The notes under the pieces: generated by a model
The model's input: only the letters and a program-made list of their open reading frames with translations
Told to the model about the DNA's origin: nothing
The model's database searches: none
In this document: positions 53,874-64,000 of the stretch, in pieces
How the letters are laid out: each line of letters begins with the position of its first letter
Numbering within the stretch: position 1 is the first letter of the stretch
Position numbers and translations under genes: made by a program
NCBI GenBank assembly: GCA_033030425.1
Contig: JAUFSD010000017.1
Span: 1,054,001-1,118,000 of the forward strand
Length of the DNA stretch: 64,000 bases
Direction: 5' to 3'
Source of the DNA: Verpa conica
Lineage: Eukaryota; Ascomycota; Pezizomycetes; Pezizales; Morchellaceae

Positions 53874-55417
53874 CCTTTGTATTTTAATACCCTTTTCCTA
53901 TTTAATTTAATTTAATTTGTGGTGGGGGGACCCGGTATAATTCGCACGGTTTTCCGTGCTATTTTCGCTACTGTCCAGGGGATAGTACCTAGAACTACTG
54001 TGATAAATCTATATTGTTATTGTGATTGTGTTGTCTTATCGTGTTGTTTTGTTGCAACCTCCCTATGAGTGTTTAATAAACGCCTAGGTACTTATGTCCC
54101 TTATATAAATTTACTTAATTGTGTGTTTGTGGTTGCCGCCTCGCCTCCTGGTCCTCCTCGCTCCCCGGTCAACTACATTAGGTGGTAAGCCTCAACCTAC
54201 TCCCTAGAATTTATACAATAAACGCTATTTCTACTGGCTCGGCAAATCCGATGAGGGTTCTAGCATTCATTTTATTTATGATGCCCACCCAACCGTATTT
54301 TAGATAGTAACATAGTTGTATATTACTAAGTCAGTTAATGTTAGATCGAAGTCCAAGGTAGAGTTTGGGAGTCAAATACACCTTATATACTAGTAGAGAG
54401 TGATTAATATTAATAAATCGTACCCAAGTCTAGAGCAGATCATAATAGAGTGATTTACTCTATCTAATTTGCGCCATTTACTGTCTTCCAACCTTTCCCT
54501 TAAAGCTTATTGAAACTTTTCTAGTGGCTACCGATTGCACCACGAGAGGCTACTCCACTTCTAACACTGATACCTAGATAATTATTTTTAGCGGACTGTA
54601 TAAAGAGTTTGATCTAGGCGATCCTATTTCTGGTAGTTAGCTGTCTTTGAACAGCCGCTGCCTCATAGCAAATAATACAATGGTTCAAATGGTACTATAG
54701 TACTCTTATAAAGTTCACAAGAAACGAGGTTTAATTAGGATAGCCGAAATCCACAATAACATGATCCCCAAACCTAAATAGGCCTAAACAATATTTCTTT
54801 GAGGTTTCTAAACCATTCTTATTGTTGCAGCTACTTTTATTCCCCTCATAGTCACTTCTGTTGTTTCTCATATCATTTTGGCGGCCGCATCAATTCAAAC
54901 GTCTTAACACTTGAGCACAGGTATAGAGCTGATAAATATCCAATCGACAAAGGAAAAAAATAGATTGGCCTAGGGCTACATCTCTACGATATTGGAATAT
55001 CTAGAGTGTAGTGAATATATACCTCAATTGATAGATTTAGAAGTCCGTTGATGTGATTCACAAGATATATACAAAAATAGAAACTATTCGGCCATGAAGA
55101 TAAGATCGCAATCATGCAGAAACAGATATTAATAATAGATCATGAGCGAATATCAATCAATACACTAGAGTAGAGAGAAAGAAACATGAGAAAGGAAATA
55201 TTTTATGCACCACGAACCCAACGCTACCAAAGTGAAACCCAATGCTCCATACTCAAACCCCAAAAAAAAGAGAGCAACTCCACAATCATGAAGGAAGAGA
55301 GGCCTTTGGCTTTTCCAGTGCGAAAAACAAACCCATTGAAATAGATAGAAAGAAAGAAAAAGACATTATACGCCGATCGGAATCTCCCACATTACAAGCT
55401 AAAGGCCCCGCACCCTG
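53874..55417. other. Intergenic, no gene seen
   Basis: AT-rich 3' flank of the coiled-coil gene, including a TTTAATTTAATTTAATT stretch near 53898. No supported feature. Confidence 0.5.
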
Positions 55418-58400
55418 CTATTTCTTCGCCTTCCTGAGACCTGACTTCTTCGGGAGTTTGCTCTTCTTTGAGGACTTCTTTGGCTCTTCTTTAGGAATGC
55501 TGACCTCCTCCTCGGCAGGAATCTCTGAGTTCTCAATCTCGATGTTTTCGGTTGTATCTTTGGCCAACTCAGATTCCGCCATGATTTCCTCTGTTGATTC
55601 GACTTTTGGGAGTATCTCCTCTTCGGCGTCATGGACCTCGACAGATTCTTCGGCCATCTCAGCAGAAGTGGGTTGCACAATACTCTCATTGGCCACCTCG
55701 ACAGTAACATCTTCAGTCGCTTTCGCCTCCTCAACTTTCGCCTCTTCTTCTGGGAGGGCGATGTGTTCCTCAATGATCTCCCTCGTCTCTAGATCCAACT
55801 CCTTCTCGATGTCAACACCTCCGATGATTGATTCAGTCATCATTTCCTCTGAATCATTGACCTCTTTGATCTCTTCATTCAACACCACATCCTCAACCTT
55901 GACCTCTCCCCCCTCCACCTCAGCATTTACTTCGAGTTCTTCAGTGATTACCGCAACTTCTTCTGCCTCAGCATTCGCCTCGACATTTGCAGTAACCCCA
56001 GAGAAGTCCTCTTCCGCTTCAGCCCTTTCTTCGACCTCCGCAATGACTTCCACAATCCTTTCTTCCTCCTCGCCTTTTGATTCAACCTCCTTCTCCGCCT
56101 CGACCTCAATAAGCATCTCCTGAGTTTCGACCTTTGGCTCAACCTCTTCAATAAACTCTACAGCCTTTTCTGCTACCGTTTTGTCTGATCCTATCCCGTC
56201 AACGATCTCCATTACTGCTTGAACCTCTACATCTTTATCACATCAGGTCAGTATAAAATAATATCTAGAATCATGAGTTGGAATTACCGTGTGCAAAGAC
56301 AATCTCTCCATGAACCTCTTGCTCCTCAACCACTTCTACAGGTGTCGTCTCTTGTGGAATATCAGCGACCTCGGCAACAGCCTCCTCGGTAGAGGGCTCA
56401 GCATTGGCAAGTTCAACCTCAAGATGATTCTCGGGTCCTGTCTCAACTTCAAGAGGTGCAGTCTCGACCTCTTTTAGTGCCTCGAAATCTGTGACCTTTG
56501 CTAATTCAACAGCTAATTCAGCCTCCCTCAATGCTTCCTCAACTGCTTTCTCGGCTTCGTCTTCCACCTTTGACTGTTCCTCGACCTCCATGGTGACCTC
56601 TTCTACAGCAATTATTTCTTCAGCCACTGCGGTCTCGGAAACTGTAGCCTCCTCCTTGACTTCTTCAATTACGCGATTGATTTCAAGCTGAGCTAGGTGG
56701 TCCTTAAGCATCATAGGAATTGGCAACTGCATAAGGTTAAGCTCCCATCTCCGTTGAAGGACAGGCAAGCAATCGGTGTAAAGGGCAGTCCCTTTAGAGA
56801 AGACAAGGCCACCATCAAGCACGGCAAGAGGTCGATGAAGAGTTGGAAGGGTACCCTCTCGAGAGAAAACGGGGAGGAGTGGGAGAATCATGGCACGACC
56901 TTGGGCCGCTGCTTTGAGCTGAGAGGTGAGCATAACATTTTCGAAATATGGACTTTGCCTCTGATAGTTGTGAGACTCCCAAGAAATAATATCGGTATCG
57001 TCCGTGCTCATTGATGCGGTAATAATCTCACGTTCCATCCGGGCGTATCGCCAGGTCTCGACTGCAAACTTAACAATACGAGTGATTCCAGAAGTGATGA
57101 CGTCCATGTTCTTCTGGTCTGCGAAGGGCTTGACATATCCTGCGATCTCTTCGATCACGCTCGATGCAGCAACTCCAGCGTTCTTCTTGGCATTGGACGC
57201 TGTGTAGCCAGCAAGAAGAGTATAGTGACGCCACACCGCCTCCTTGCGGGTTGACTTCTCGCGAAGTTGGTTGGACATTGACTGGAAAAACGTGTCGGCC
57301 TTATCGTACCTCTTACCCAATGAAAATAGAAATGGTTGGAAAATCCGGTGGCAAAGATATTTGGAAATGATGTGTTGAACATATGCCATTCGGATGAGAC
57401 GAGAAGCATCGCTGTTCCCAAGCATCGAGGGAAGCCCAGAAGGGAGTTCAGCAAGTACCTTACTAGGAGGCGAAATCGGCAAGTTTGAAAACTCCCCTGA
57501 GATATCGATGATATCCTTAGCAAGCTTTTGGAAGGCATCAATGCTAGTCGTATATTAGTTTAGGGCTTCATCACAAACTCTCACTCGTGCTGATATTACT
57601 TACTAGAAGCAATCTCCGCGAGAACGAATTTCTGCACCTTCCTCTTCTTCAGCTACTCCTTTAAGTGTCTCAACAAGCTTGTTGTTGTCGTTCAAGAGAT
57701 TATTCTTTACATTCTCGAGCTGGTCGATCATCTCTTGGAGCTTGGCCTTTTCGTTTTCCCACTCGATCTTCGCCCTCTCCTTCTCGGAGATCAAGACCTC
57801 CTTATCGCCCTCAAGAGTTGCTGTCTTGTCTTCAAGAGTGGCAACAGTTCCTTCAAGTCCAGTTTTCTCGTCTTGAAGAGCGGCTTTCTCGCCAAGAAGG
57901 GTAGACTTTTCATCAAGAAGGATTGCTTTCTCTCCCTCAAGGCCTGCTTTGTCCGCTTCAAGAGTGAGTTTGCAGTCCTCAAGCATCTGCTTGTCGTCCT
58001 CAAGATTCTTGATGATCTCATCTAGTCGGGTCTTTTCGTCCTTGAAATCAGAGATGATTTTTTCTTTCTCCTCGCCCCACTCCATCTTAGCAGTTTCGAA
58101 GGTGAGGACCATTGCCGTCTTCTCACTTTCAAAGGCCTCGTGCAGCTGAGACTTCTGGGTTGTAAAATCATCCTCGATAGCCTTCTTCTGGGATACAAAG
58201 TCCTCTTCGATGGATTGCTTTTGTGAAGCGAAATCCTCAGTGATCTTCATCTTTTCAGATTCAAATTCCGCTTCAATCCTCTGTTTCTCTGCGGCAAATG
58301 CGTCCTCCATACCCGCCTTTTCTGATGCAAATGAATCTTGGATGTCTGTCTTCTCTGTGGCCCACGCATCTTCCATTCCCAACTTCTCTATAGCGAAGGC

Positions 58401-59855
58401 ATTCTCCATACTTAGCTTCTCGTTTGCAAATACCTCCTCCATTCCAGTCTTCTCCGTGGAAAATGATTCCTGCATGTCTGCCTTTTCCGTAGCAAAGACA
58501 TCTTGCATGTCCTTCTTTTCTAGTGCAAATGCCTCCTCAACTGCCTTTAGCTTTGCTGCGTGACTCTGTTCTAGTTTCTCAACCATGGCTATGTGGACCG
58601 CTTCGAGCTCCTTCACCTTGGACTCATGAAGGAACTGAATTTCTTGGACTCTGTCTGCGTGGGAAGCCTCGAGATCTTTGGTCAATGCACCGTGGTTCTC
58701 CTCTAAGGCTTTCTTCTCTGCTGCAAAGGCTTCCTCCATGGTTCTCTTCTCAGCGTCGTGGCCCTCAACCATTGAAGTTTTCTCATTATCGTGGGCTGCG
58801 AGTGTCTCCTCCTTCCACTTCTGGAACTCCTGCTCAAGTGCCTCTCTCTCTTGATTGAACTTCTGTTCAAACAGGATTCTCTCCTTGTCTTTGCTCTCTA
58901 TGGCGGCATTCAACCGCTTGACATCAGATTCCAAGTCGGCAATCTTTAGCTTTAGACGGTTGATCTCGGCAGTGTTCATCTGAAGGTTTTGCTCCATGTT
59001 CTCTTTGAGGGCCTCCAACTGCCTCTCCTTTGCTTGTAGTTCTTCAATGTCTTTGTCTTGGTCTGCGGCAATTTGATAGTAGCGTTGAAGTTCATCGTTG
59101 ACAGCATTGTATCGATCACACAGCTGTTGCAAGCTAGGGATGGACAGAGTGAGAGAGGTGACAGCGCCTTGAGCTCTCTGGATTATTCCATCAAGGTTAC
59201 TGTGTGGGTCCCCAACAAAGCCTGTCAGAGGTGGTGAGAGGCGGCCACCGTAGATTGGCCCGTCATCAATGGCATCCTCGAATGGATACATTTCTTGCCG
59301 TGGGTGACCCATCTCACTGGGCGCATGACTTGCATAGCCCTGGCTACTTATCCGACGGACGAGCTCACTTCCCCCTCGGTATCCGTGCGCAAATGAAGGT
59401 CTTCGAGTTTGTGGCTGCTGCAGATGGGCAGAGTTTGGTGCTGTTGGAGGGTATTGACCTCCATATCTGTCATCTTGACGTCTTTGAGGGTATTCTTGAG
59501 GGATCTGGATGGGCCTTGGAGGCTGGTAGTTTGAGACATGGGGCAGCTGTTGGTGGTGCTGATAGTACGAGGGGTATGAGCTTGTACTTGGGGGTGTTGT
59601 CTGATGAGGAGGAGTAGGAGGATATTGTCCATGATGCGAATATCGAGGAGAATGTGGGTATGTTGGTGATCTTGAACCTGATTTCATCATTCGGACAGGC
59701 TCTGGAAGTGGGGCTGAATTCTCTGATGGTGGAGGTGAAGCTGGTGCATCAAGGGGAGGTTCGGGGGCTCTGGGCATGCGCTCCCGGTGGTGGTGGGTTG
59801 GCTCGTCGATAGAACCCGGTGGGGTAGGGACAGACATAACAGATGTGGATGCCAT
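55418..59855 (-). CDS. Large fungal coiled-coil protein with Glu-rich tail, unknown function
   Basis: Three exons on the minus strand: 59855-57604, 57543-56288 and 56232-55418, with introns of 60 nt (phase 2) and 55 nt (phase 1); 1440 aa. Residues 1-170 are Pro/Ser/His/Gln-rich and probably disordered. About 200-740 is one long coiled coil, including degenerate repeats of about 11-14 residues of the type FASEKAGMEDAFAAEK between roughly 430 and 610. About 755-1010 is a globular helical region (SDASRLIRMAYVQHIISKYL, FQPFLFSLGKRYDKADTFF, AVETWRYARMEREI) that looks like the conserved core of a fungal family. The rest is a Val/Glu-rich repetitive tail ending in a Lys-rich cluster (KKSSKKSKLPKKSGLRKAKK). 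It is likely cytoskeletal or scaffold-like, but I cannot assign a function. Both splice joins keep one frame. Confidence 0.82.
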
Positions 59856-62800
59856 CTCAACGATTCTGATCTATCCCACAGGATTGCAAAAAAACTACTG
59901 AGCAAGAAGTTTAATCCTGACTGCTTTTTTATTCTAAGAAGGTTCGACCGTTAGTTTTGAAGATTTCCTTGATAATTATTTTATCGATGAGACTGAAGGG
60001 GGCTTATATATAATAATAGAGGGATAGGTGGTGAGGTAAGAGATATTGATTATAAAACTTACAAGACAGAAGTAAGACGAAAGGATCTTATTCTTGAATG
60101 TTCTGACTTTGAAGGGAGTGATATGAACTGTGAGTCGTGACGAAAGGCTAGAAAAAGTGGTCGTCAAAGTCAGTCTATATACTCGTAATGGTGACACTAT
60201 TGTATGAAGGCATTATGGAAAGATCTCAAGAGCGGGGAAACTAGGTGTGACTAGAGGGGGGAAGAAGCAATTGTTCTACAGAAGATACGGGCATACCGGT
60301 AGGCCAACAGCGTCAAACGGACAGGTTTTTTTGCAAGGGCGGGGTGTGGGGTACCTGCTTGCCTGGATATGCAAACAGTCAGTAAGGGTTCAGTATCTCC
60401 GGCCTGAAATTTAATAACTCGAACTAAGAGCATAAGAAAATTAAAAAAAGAAATGTTTATTACAAATTGCACCAGAATGGCAATATCTCGTGCCTTCAGA
60501 TGGTGTAATGTGTAAGATGCCCTAGAGAAGACGATGACCGCCGTGAGGATTAGGAGGGCGATATGGAAATGAGGGAGTCCGCGGGGGTTTATATGAAAAC
60601 AATTTTTGCAGAAACATGGGACGGCGGAGCGCGATGATTCGGAGAAATCAAAAAAAAATTCAAGATGGCGATATCATATTGGAAATGGAGCGGGTAAGAG
60701 CAGAGGAAGATGGTGGGGGGGGGGGGGGGCTTCAGGAGATTGTTCGCCGAGAAAAGAAAGGCAGATCTTCTTAGTAGTAAACACCATCAATAGGAGAGGA
60801 TAGCTGCTTGTGCAGGTATCGTGCTTGAGAAATTGATGGGGGGTGTGGGAGGAAATGGCCGTGTGTATGTGTGTGGGTACATGTACTTATGGTGTCGACG
60901 TAATTACGTCTATCGTCTTTGCCTTTACTTTTTTTCTTTCTTTCTTTCAGACTCGTACAACAGTATTAAAAAAAAAATCAAGAGATGTGAACAGGGTTTG
61001 GAAGTACAGCACGTTCGACGAAACAAATTCCTTCTCGACAGATGAGATACTCACGAAAAAGATTTGTGGAGGATCTTTCTACAAAAAAAAAGATACCAGG
61101 TAGGACTATTCGCTGAGAGCAATTACTGAGAAAAGTGACAGGAAACCCAAAGTCCTTATTGCGTGAATTTTTACAAATCGAGGGAGGCTGGATTGCACAA
61201 AGCCGCTCGAGGCGCACGGAATGGCCGCCAGAAACCGTGCTGACAGGAGAGACGTGGCCGCTGCCGGTTCTTCGTCGCGTCCACATTGCTATCAATGGTC
61301 AGGATTTCACCTAATTACTGCGAGTTCGTAGCCCGAGAGAGTAACGGAGAAGCAAAGTCCAGGAGGAATTGTATGAGAAAAAGATGGCTAGCTGCTGTGT
61401 TGTCAACTTACCCGCAGTTGCATGGGTACTGCAGTACGGCGTAACGAATACTTACTAGTTTTCGACTCCAGGGGTCTTATGGGGATCAGCAACTGAATGA
61501 AACGCTGCCCTAAGTGTCTGCCCTAGAGTATACACACCATGCTTACCTGCATACCCGCTCGCCGCCAATATAAGAAAGAGCTATAGAAAAAGTAGTAAAA
61601 CGATATACTTACATCGAGTCGCGGAATCGTCGTGAACTGAATGGGTAATTTAAGCCAGTAATCGCCATTTCTGCCTCTACCTCTCGGAAATATTCAATGA
61701 GCTATCGACGGAATGTAAAATAGAATAGCTACTCTAAAACCGTCACATACCACGATTACCGCGTCGGATTTTCAAATCAAACTGATCCCAAAAAGGGATC
61801 TACGTGCCAAGTTCGGGAATTTTAGACGCCGGTGTGGTGGAGATTCTTTTCCCCGGATCCAAGCCAAGCGACTAGGGTGTTGCCGGCCTCAACGGACAAC
61901 GCATCACCAATGATCTTGTATCTTGCACCACCACCATACGTCAAGCCCCGACCCGTTCTGTATTCGCTGCACCAACACTACATAAGTTCTAGCCTTAGAT
62001 ACAATGGCTTCTTAATTTCTGTCCAGAGATAGGGTTCCGTTTGGCAACCTCGGCAGCTCACATTTTGTGGGGCGAGACATCCAATAATCCCACTGACGAT
62101 TGGTACAGACATATTTGTAGGATCAAAATACTCAACCGATACCTACGTATCCGTCGATGAGAAACCCCAGTCTTCTAGCATCTAAAACGATCTCTATATG
62201 CTTTCGTTGGGACGACTGTTGATACCCGCAGTGAGATCCACGATATCAGTGATGTTTTAAAATTTAAGAGGACGAAACTCGCTTGTTACCGTAGCGGCCG
62301 TTTGTAAAAAAAACAAATCAAAAAACCAATCACTCGTTATTACTCAATGCAGAGTGATGCAGGAGCCTAAAAGTGGATCCAAGCTTTGTACCCCAATATC
62401 CTGCTGGGCCGTAGTGGTTGCCCAGACCCCAAAATTTAACTTAATTGCATGCATTTTTTTTTTACTTCAAATATTTTCTTATGGGTGTAGGTGAGAGGAC
62501 AAATATTACTGTGAGCAGAGAGGGGCCGAAGGGCCGTAGCACGAACCTGCCCCTTGTATGAAACCGGACTGCATGTTTGCTTCTGGAGATATGTAGGCAC
62601 GGGCCTATGCCAATGGGGCACTGCAAAGGTAGCTTGGAATGCAGGGTTTGGTAGGTGAGCCCACGCGTAGTGGCGTAGAATAAACAGGACCCAGAGAGGC
62701 AAATTCAACGTCGGTGGTTAAAACTCCTGCAGCTACCCAACCCGAAAGAATGTTAGGCGCATAAACCTGGGGCACATATCAATTCAGCACACACTTGTAA

Positions 62801-64000
62801 ATGAAAAAAATTAAAAATTGTTTTATCCCTTATCGCGTGTGGTGTTGTGATAATTGCTCGAGTTACCCGTTTCCTGCTAAAATAGTTAATCCGAAGCAAT
62901 CACAAGCCTCCACCCGTACATACGTACGATACCTGCCTATTATCCGGTAAACGAACGATTACCAAACAAGCACATCAGAACTCGTGATAGACAGCCGTTT
63001 GTATCCCGCATACACCAAGCCTGTACCCCGGCTGTTAGATCTAACATAGACGACGAAAATCACTGTAGTGTAATGATCAATTTTCAGAGCGCTAGCGGAG
63101 GGGTCTAATCGAGACGCATACTCTACCGTGCGGAAGAACGGTTGAAATGATAAGTATCTAATTGTATCATGGCCGGCGGGTATTTTGATAGGGACTAGCG
63201 AAAACATAATGTGATGCGGCTCCAACTACCTATTAGAAAATTATCTTTATCCAAACAACATATGATTACAAGCTGGCTTTGAAGGAAACGATCAATTCCC
63301 GCAGCCTTCTATTGCGAGCTGAAATGCAACTTGGTCAAAGCTGCGGTGTTCCGAGTAGAGCCACTTACGACAAAGCAGGAACAAATTTCTTCTGTGCTGA
63401 CAACCCCAGCGGACCCGGGCTGAATGCCGAACAAACGCCCGCTTTACAATCGGCCCTGCCTCAAAAAAGGAAGCATTTGATGATAGCGGAGACTTGTTAT
63501 ACCTCATCTTTTATTGGGCTTGCAATTTGGACTTGGCAGCGCTTTTTGGGGTCTTGGAAGTTCTTGTCTGTCGAACTATTTTCCTCGGACGTATTTACTT
63601 TTAGCTTGCTAGGTTCACCCCAGGTTGCATACAGTAACAAGGTCGAAAGTATTTCCGAGTCTAGATGACTTTACATACGAATGAGACAACAAAAATACAA
63701 AGCCATCTTAAAGTAAGTCGAACAAACAAGTTTATAAAAAATTTGCTACATAGAAAAAAGCAAAGGTGGTACCTAGCATAAGAGCTAAAGAAATCCCGGA
63801 AGTCCGCCTCACTGTTTTTTATCAGCCCTGGCTTAAAAAGCAAACCTAGGTACGCAAATTGAATAACGTCAGGATACCGAGCTTCCTTGTGTTTGTAAAC
63901 GGGATGAATATCCGAAACCTCTGGTGGGCGTACGCTAGATATCAAAACGCGCGCAGGACAATTGGATATGTTCATGTCCATCCCACTCTAAAACTGAGAT
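59856..64000. other. Upstream flank of the coiled-coil gene and intergenic DNA, no gene supported
   Basis: All ORFs are under 130 codons, overlap on both strands and show no recognisable domain. A run of G (about 60714-60730) and a TTTCTTTCTTTCTTTCAG stretch near 60935 are the only notable local features. No repeat shared with the rest of the window was recognised, so this is the quietest part of the window. Confidence 0.5.

Noticed and set aside
55242..56123. Ser/Thr-rich plus-strand ORF of 293 codons
   Set aside because: Antisense shadow of the Glu-rich tail of the coiled-coil gene, whose exons join cleanly on the minus strand.
63279..63668. 129-codon plus-strand ORF and an 88-codon minus-strand ORF at 62959-63225
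   Set aside because: No recognisable domain, no splice partners, and overlapping open frames on both strands; could be chance ORFs.

Overview
This looks like nuclear DNA of a filamentous ascomycete. The host genes have short phase-defined introns (about 55-70 nt, one of 137 nt), and the gene set is fungal: Abp1, a Kre9/KNH-type GPI-anchored wall protein, the Rad17 checkpoint clamp loader and a long fungal coiled-coil protein. More than half of the window is nested retrotransposons and MITEs, as in Pezizomycetes such as truffles, but no sequence here fixes the genus.

Only four host genes are supported: the 3' end of an Abp1-like actin-binding protein (1-953, +), a GPI-anchored Ser-rich protein (3168-4080, -), rad17 (32819-35625, -) and a 1440-residue coiled-coil protein (55418-59855, -). 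The last 4 kb and much of 954-3167 and 53.9-55.4 kb hold no gene I can support.

The rest is transposon strata. I name repeat families by letter. LTR-C is a Ty1/copia LTR of about 620 bp (TGTTATTTTT...TTCACA), present as solo LTRs with clean 5-bp target duplications and in one intact element (23673-29502). LTR-U is a 359-bp LTR of a Ty3/gypsy chromovirus (19605-32244) whose coding capacity was intact until the copia element landed in its reverse transcriptase gene. LTR-X is a 1.15-kb gypsy LTR linked to decayed gag and pol. LTR-V (1.26 kb) shares a block with LTR-X. LTR-S is a 600-bp solo LTR. LTR-Y is a 365-bp LTR-like repeat with unusual TTTCA...TGAAA ends. A Tad-like LINE with an RNase H domain has inserted at one and the same site of LTR-Y in three places. 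DNA-type repeats include CAGT-ended MITEs with TA duplications, a CATCAGC-ended family (some copies carrying a CAG-rich minisatellite), a 460-bp hairpin MITE, a piggyBac-like remnant and a ~150-bp satellite.

Layout: 1-5.3 kb host genes and old repeats; 5.3-18.9 kb decayed gypsy, copia and LINE pieces; 19-32.2 kb young chromovirus with nested young copia; 32.8-35.6 kb rad17; 35.8-52.9 kb nested MITEs, LTRs, LINEs and satellites; 53-64 kb remnants, the coiled-coil gene and a quiet flank.

Most notable is the chromovirus. It has a third ORF after pol with Cys/His motifs, a textbook -1 frameshift signal between gag and pol (GGGAAAC, 8-nt spacer, stem-loop), and a primer-binding site complementary to its own predicted mRNA 5' end, suggesting Tf1-style self-priming. 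The site-specific LINE insertions into LTR-Y are the second main observation.
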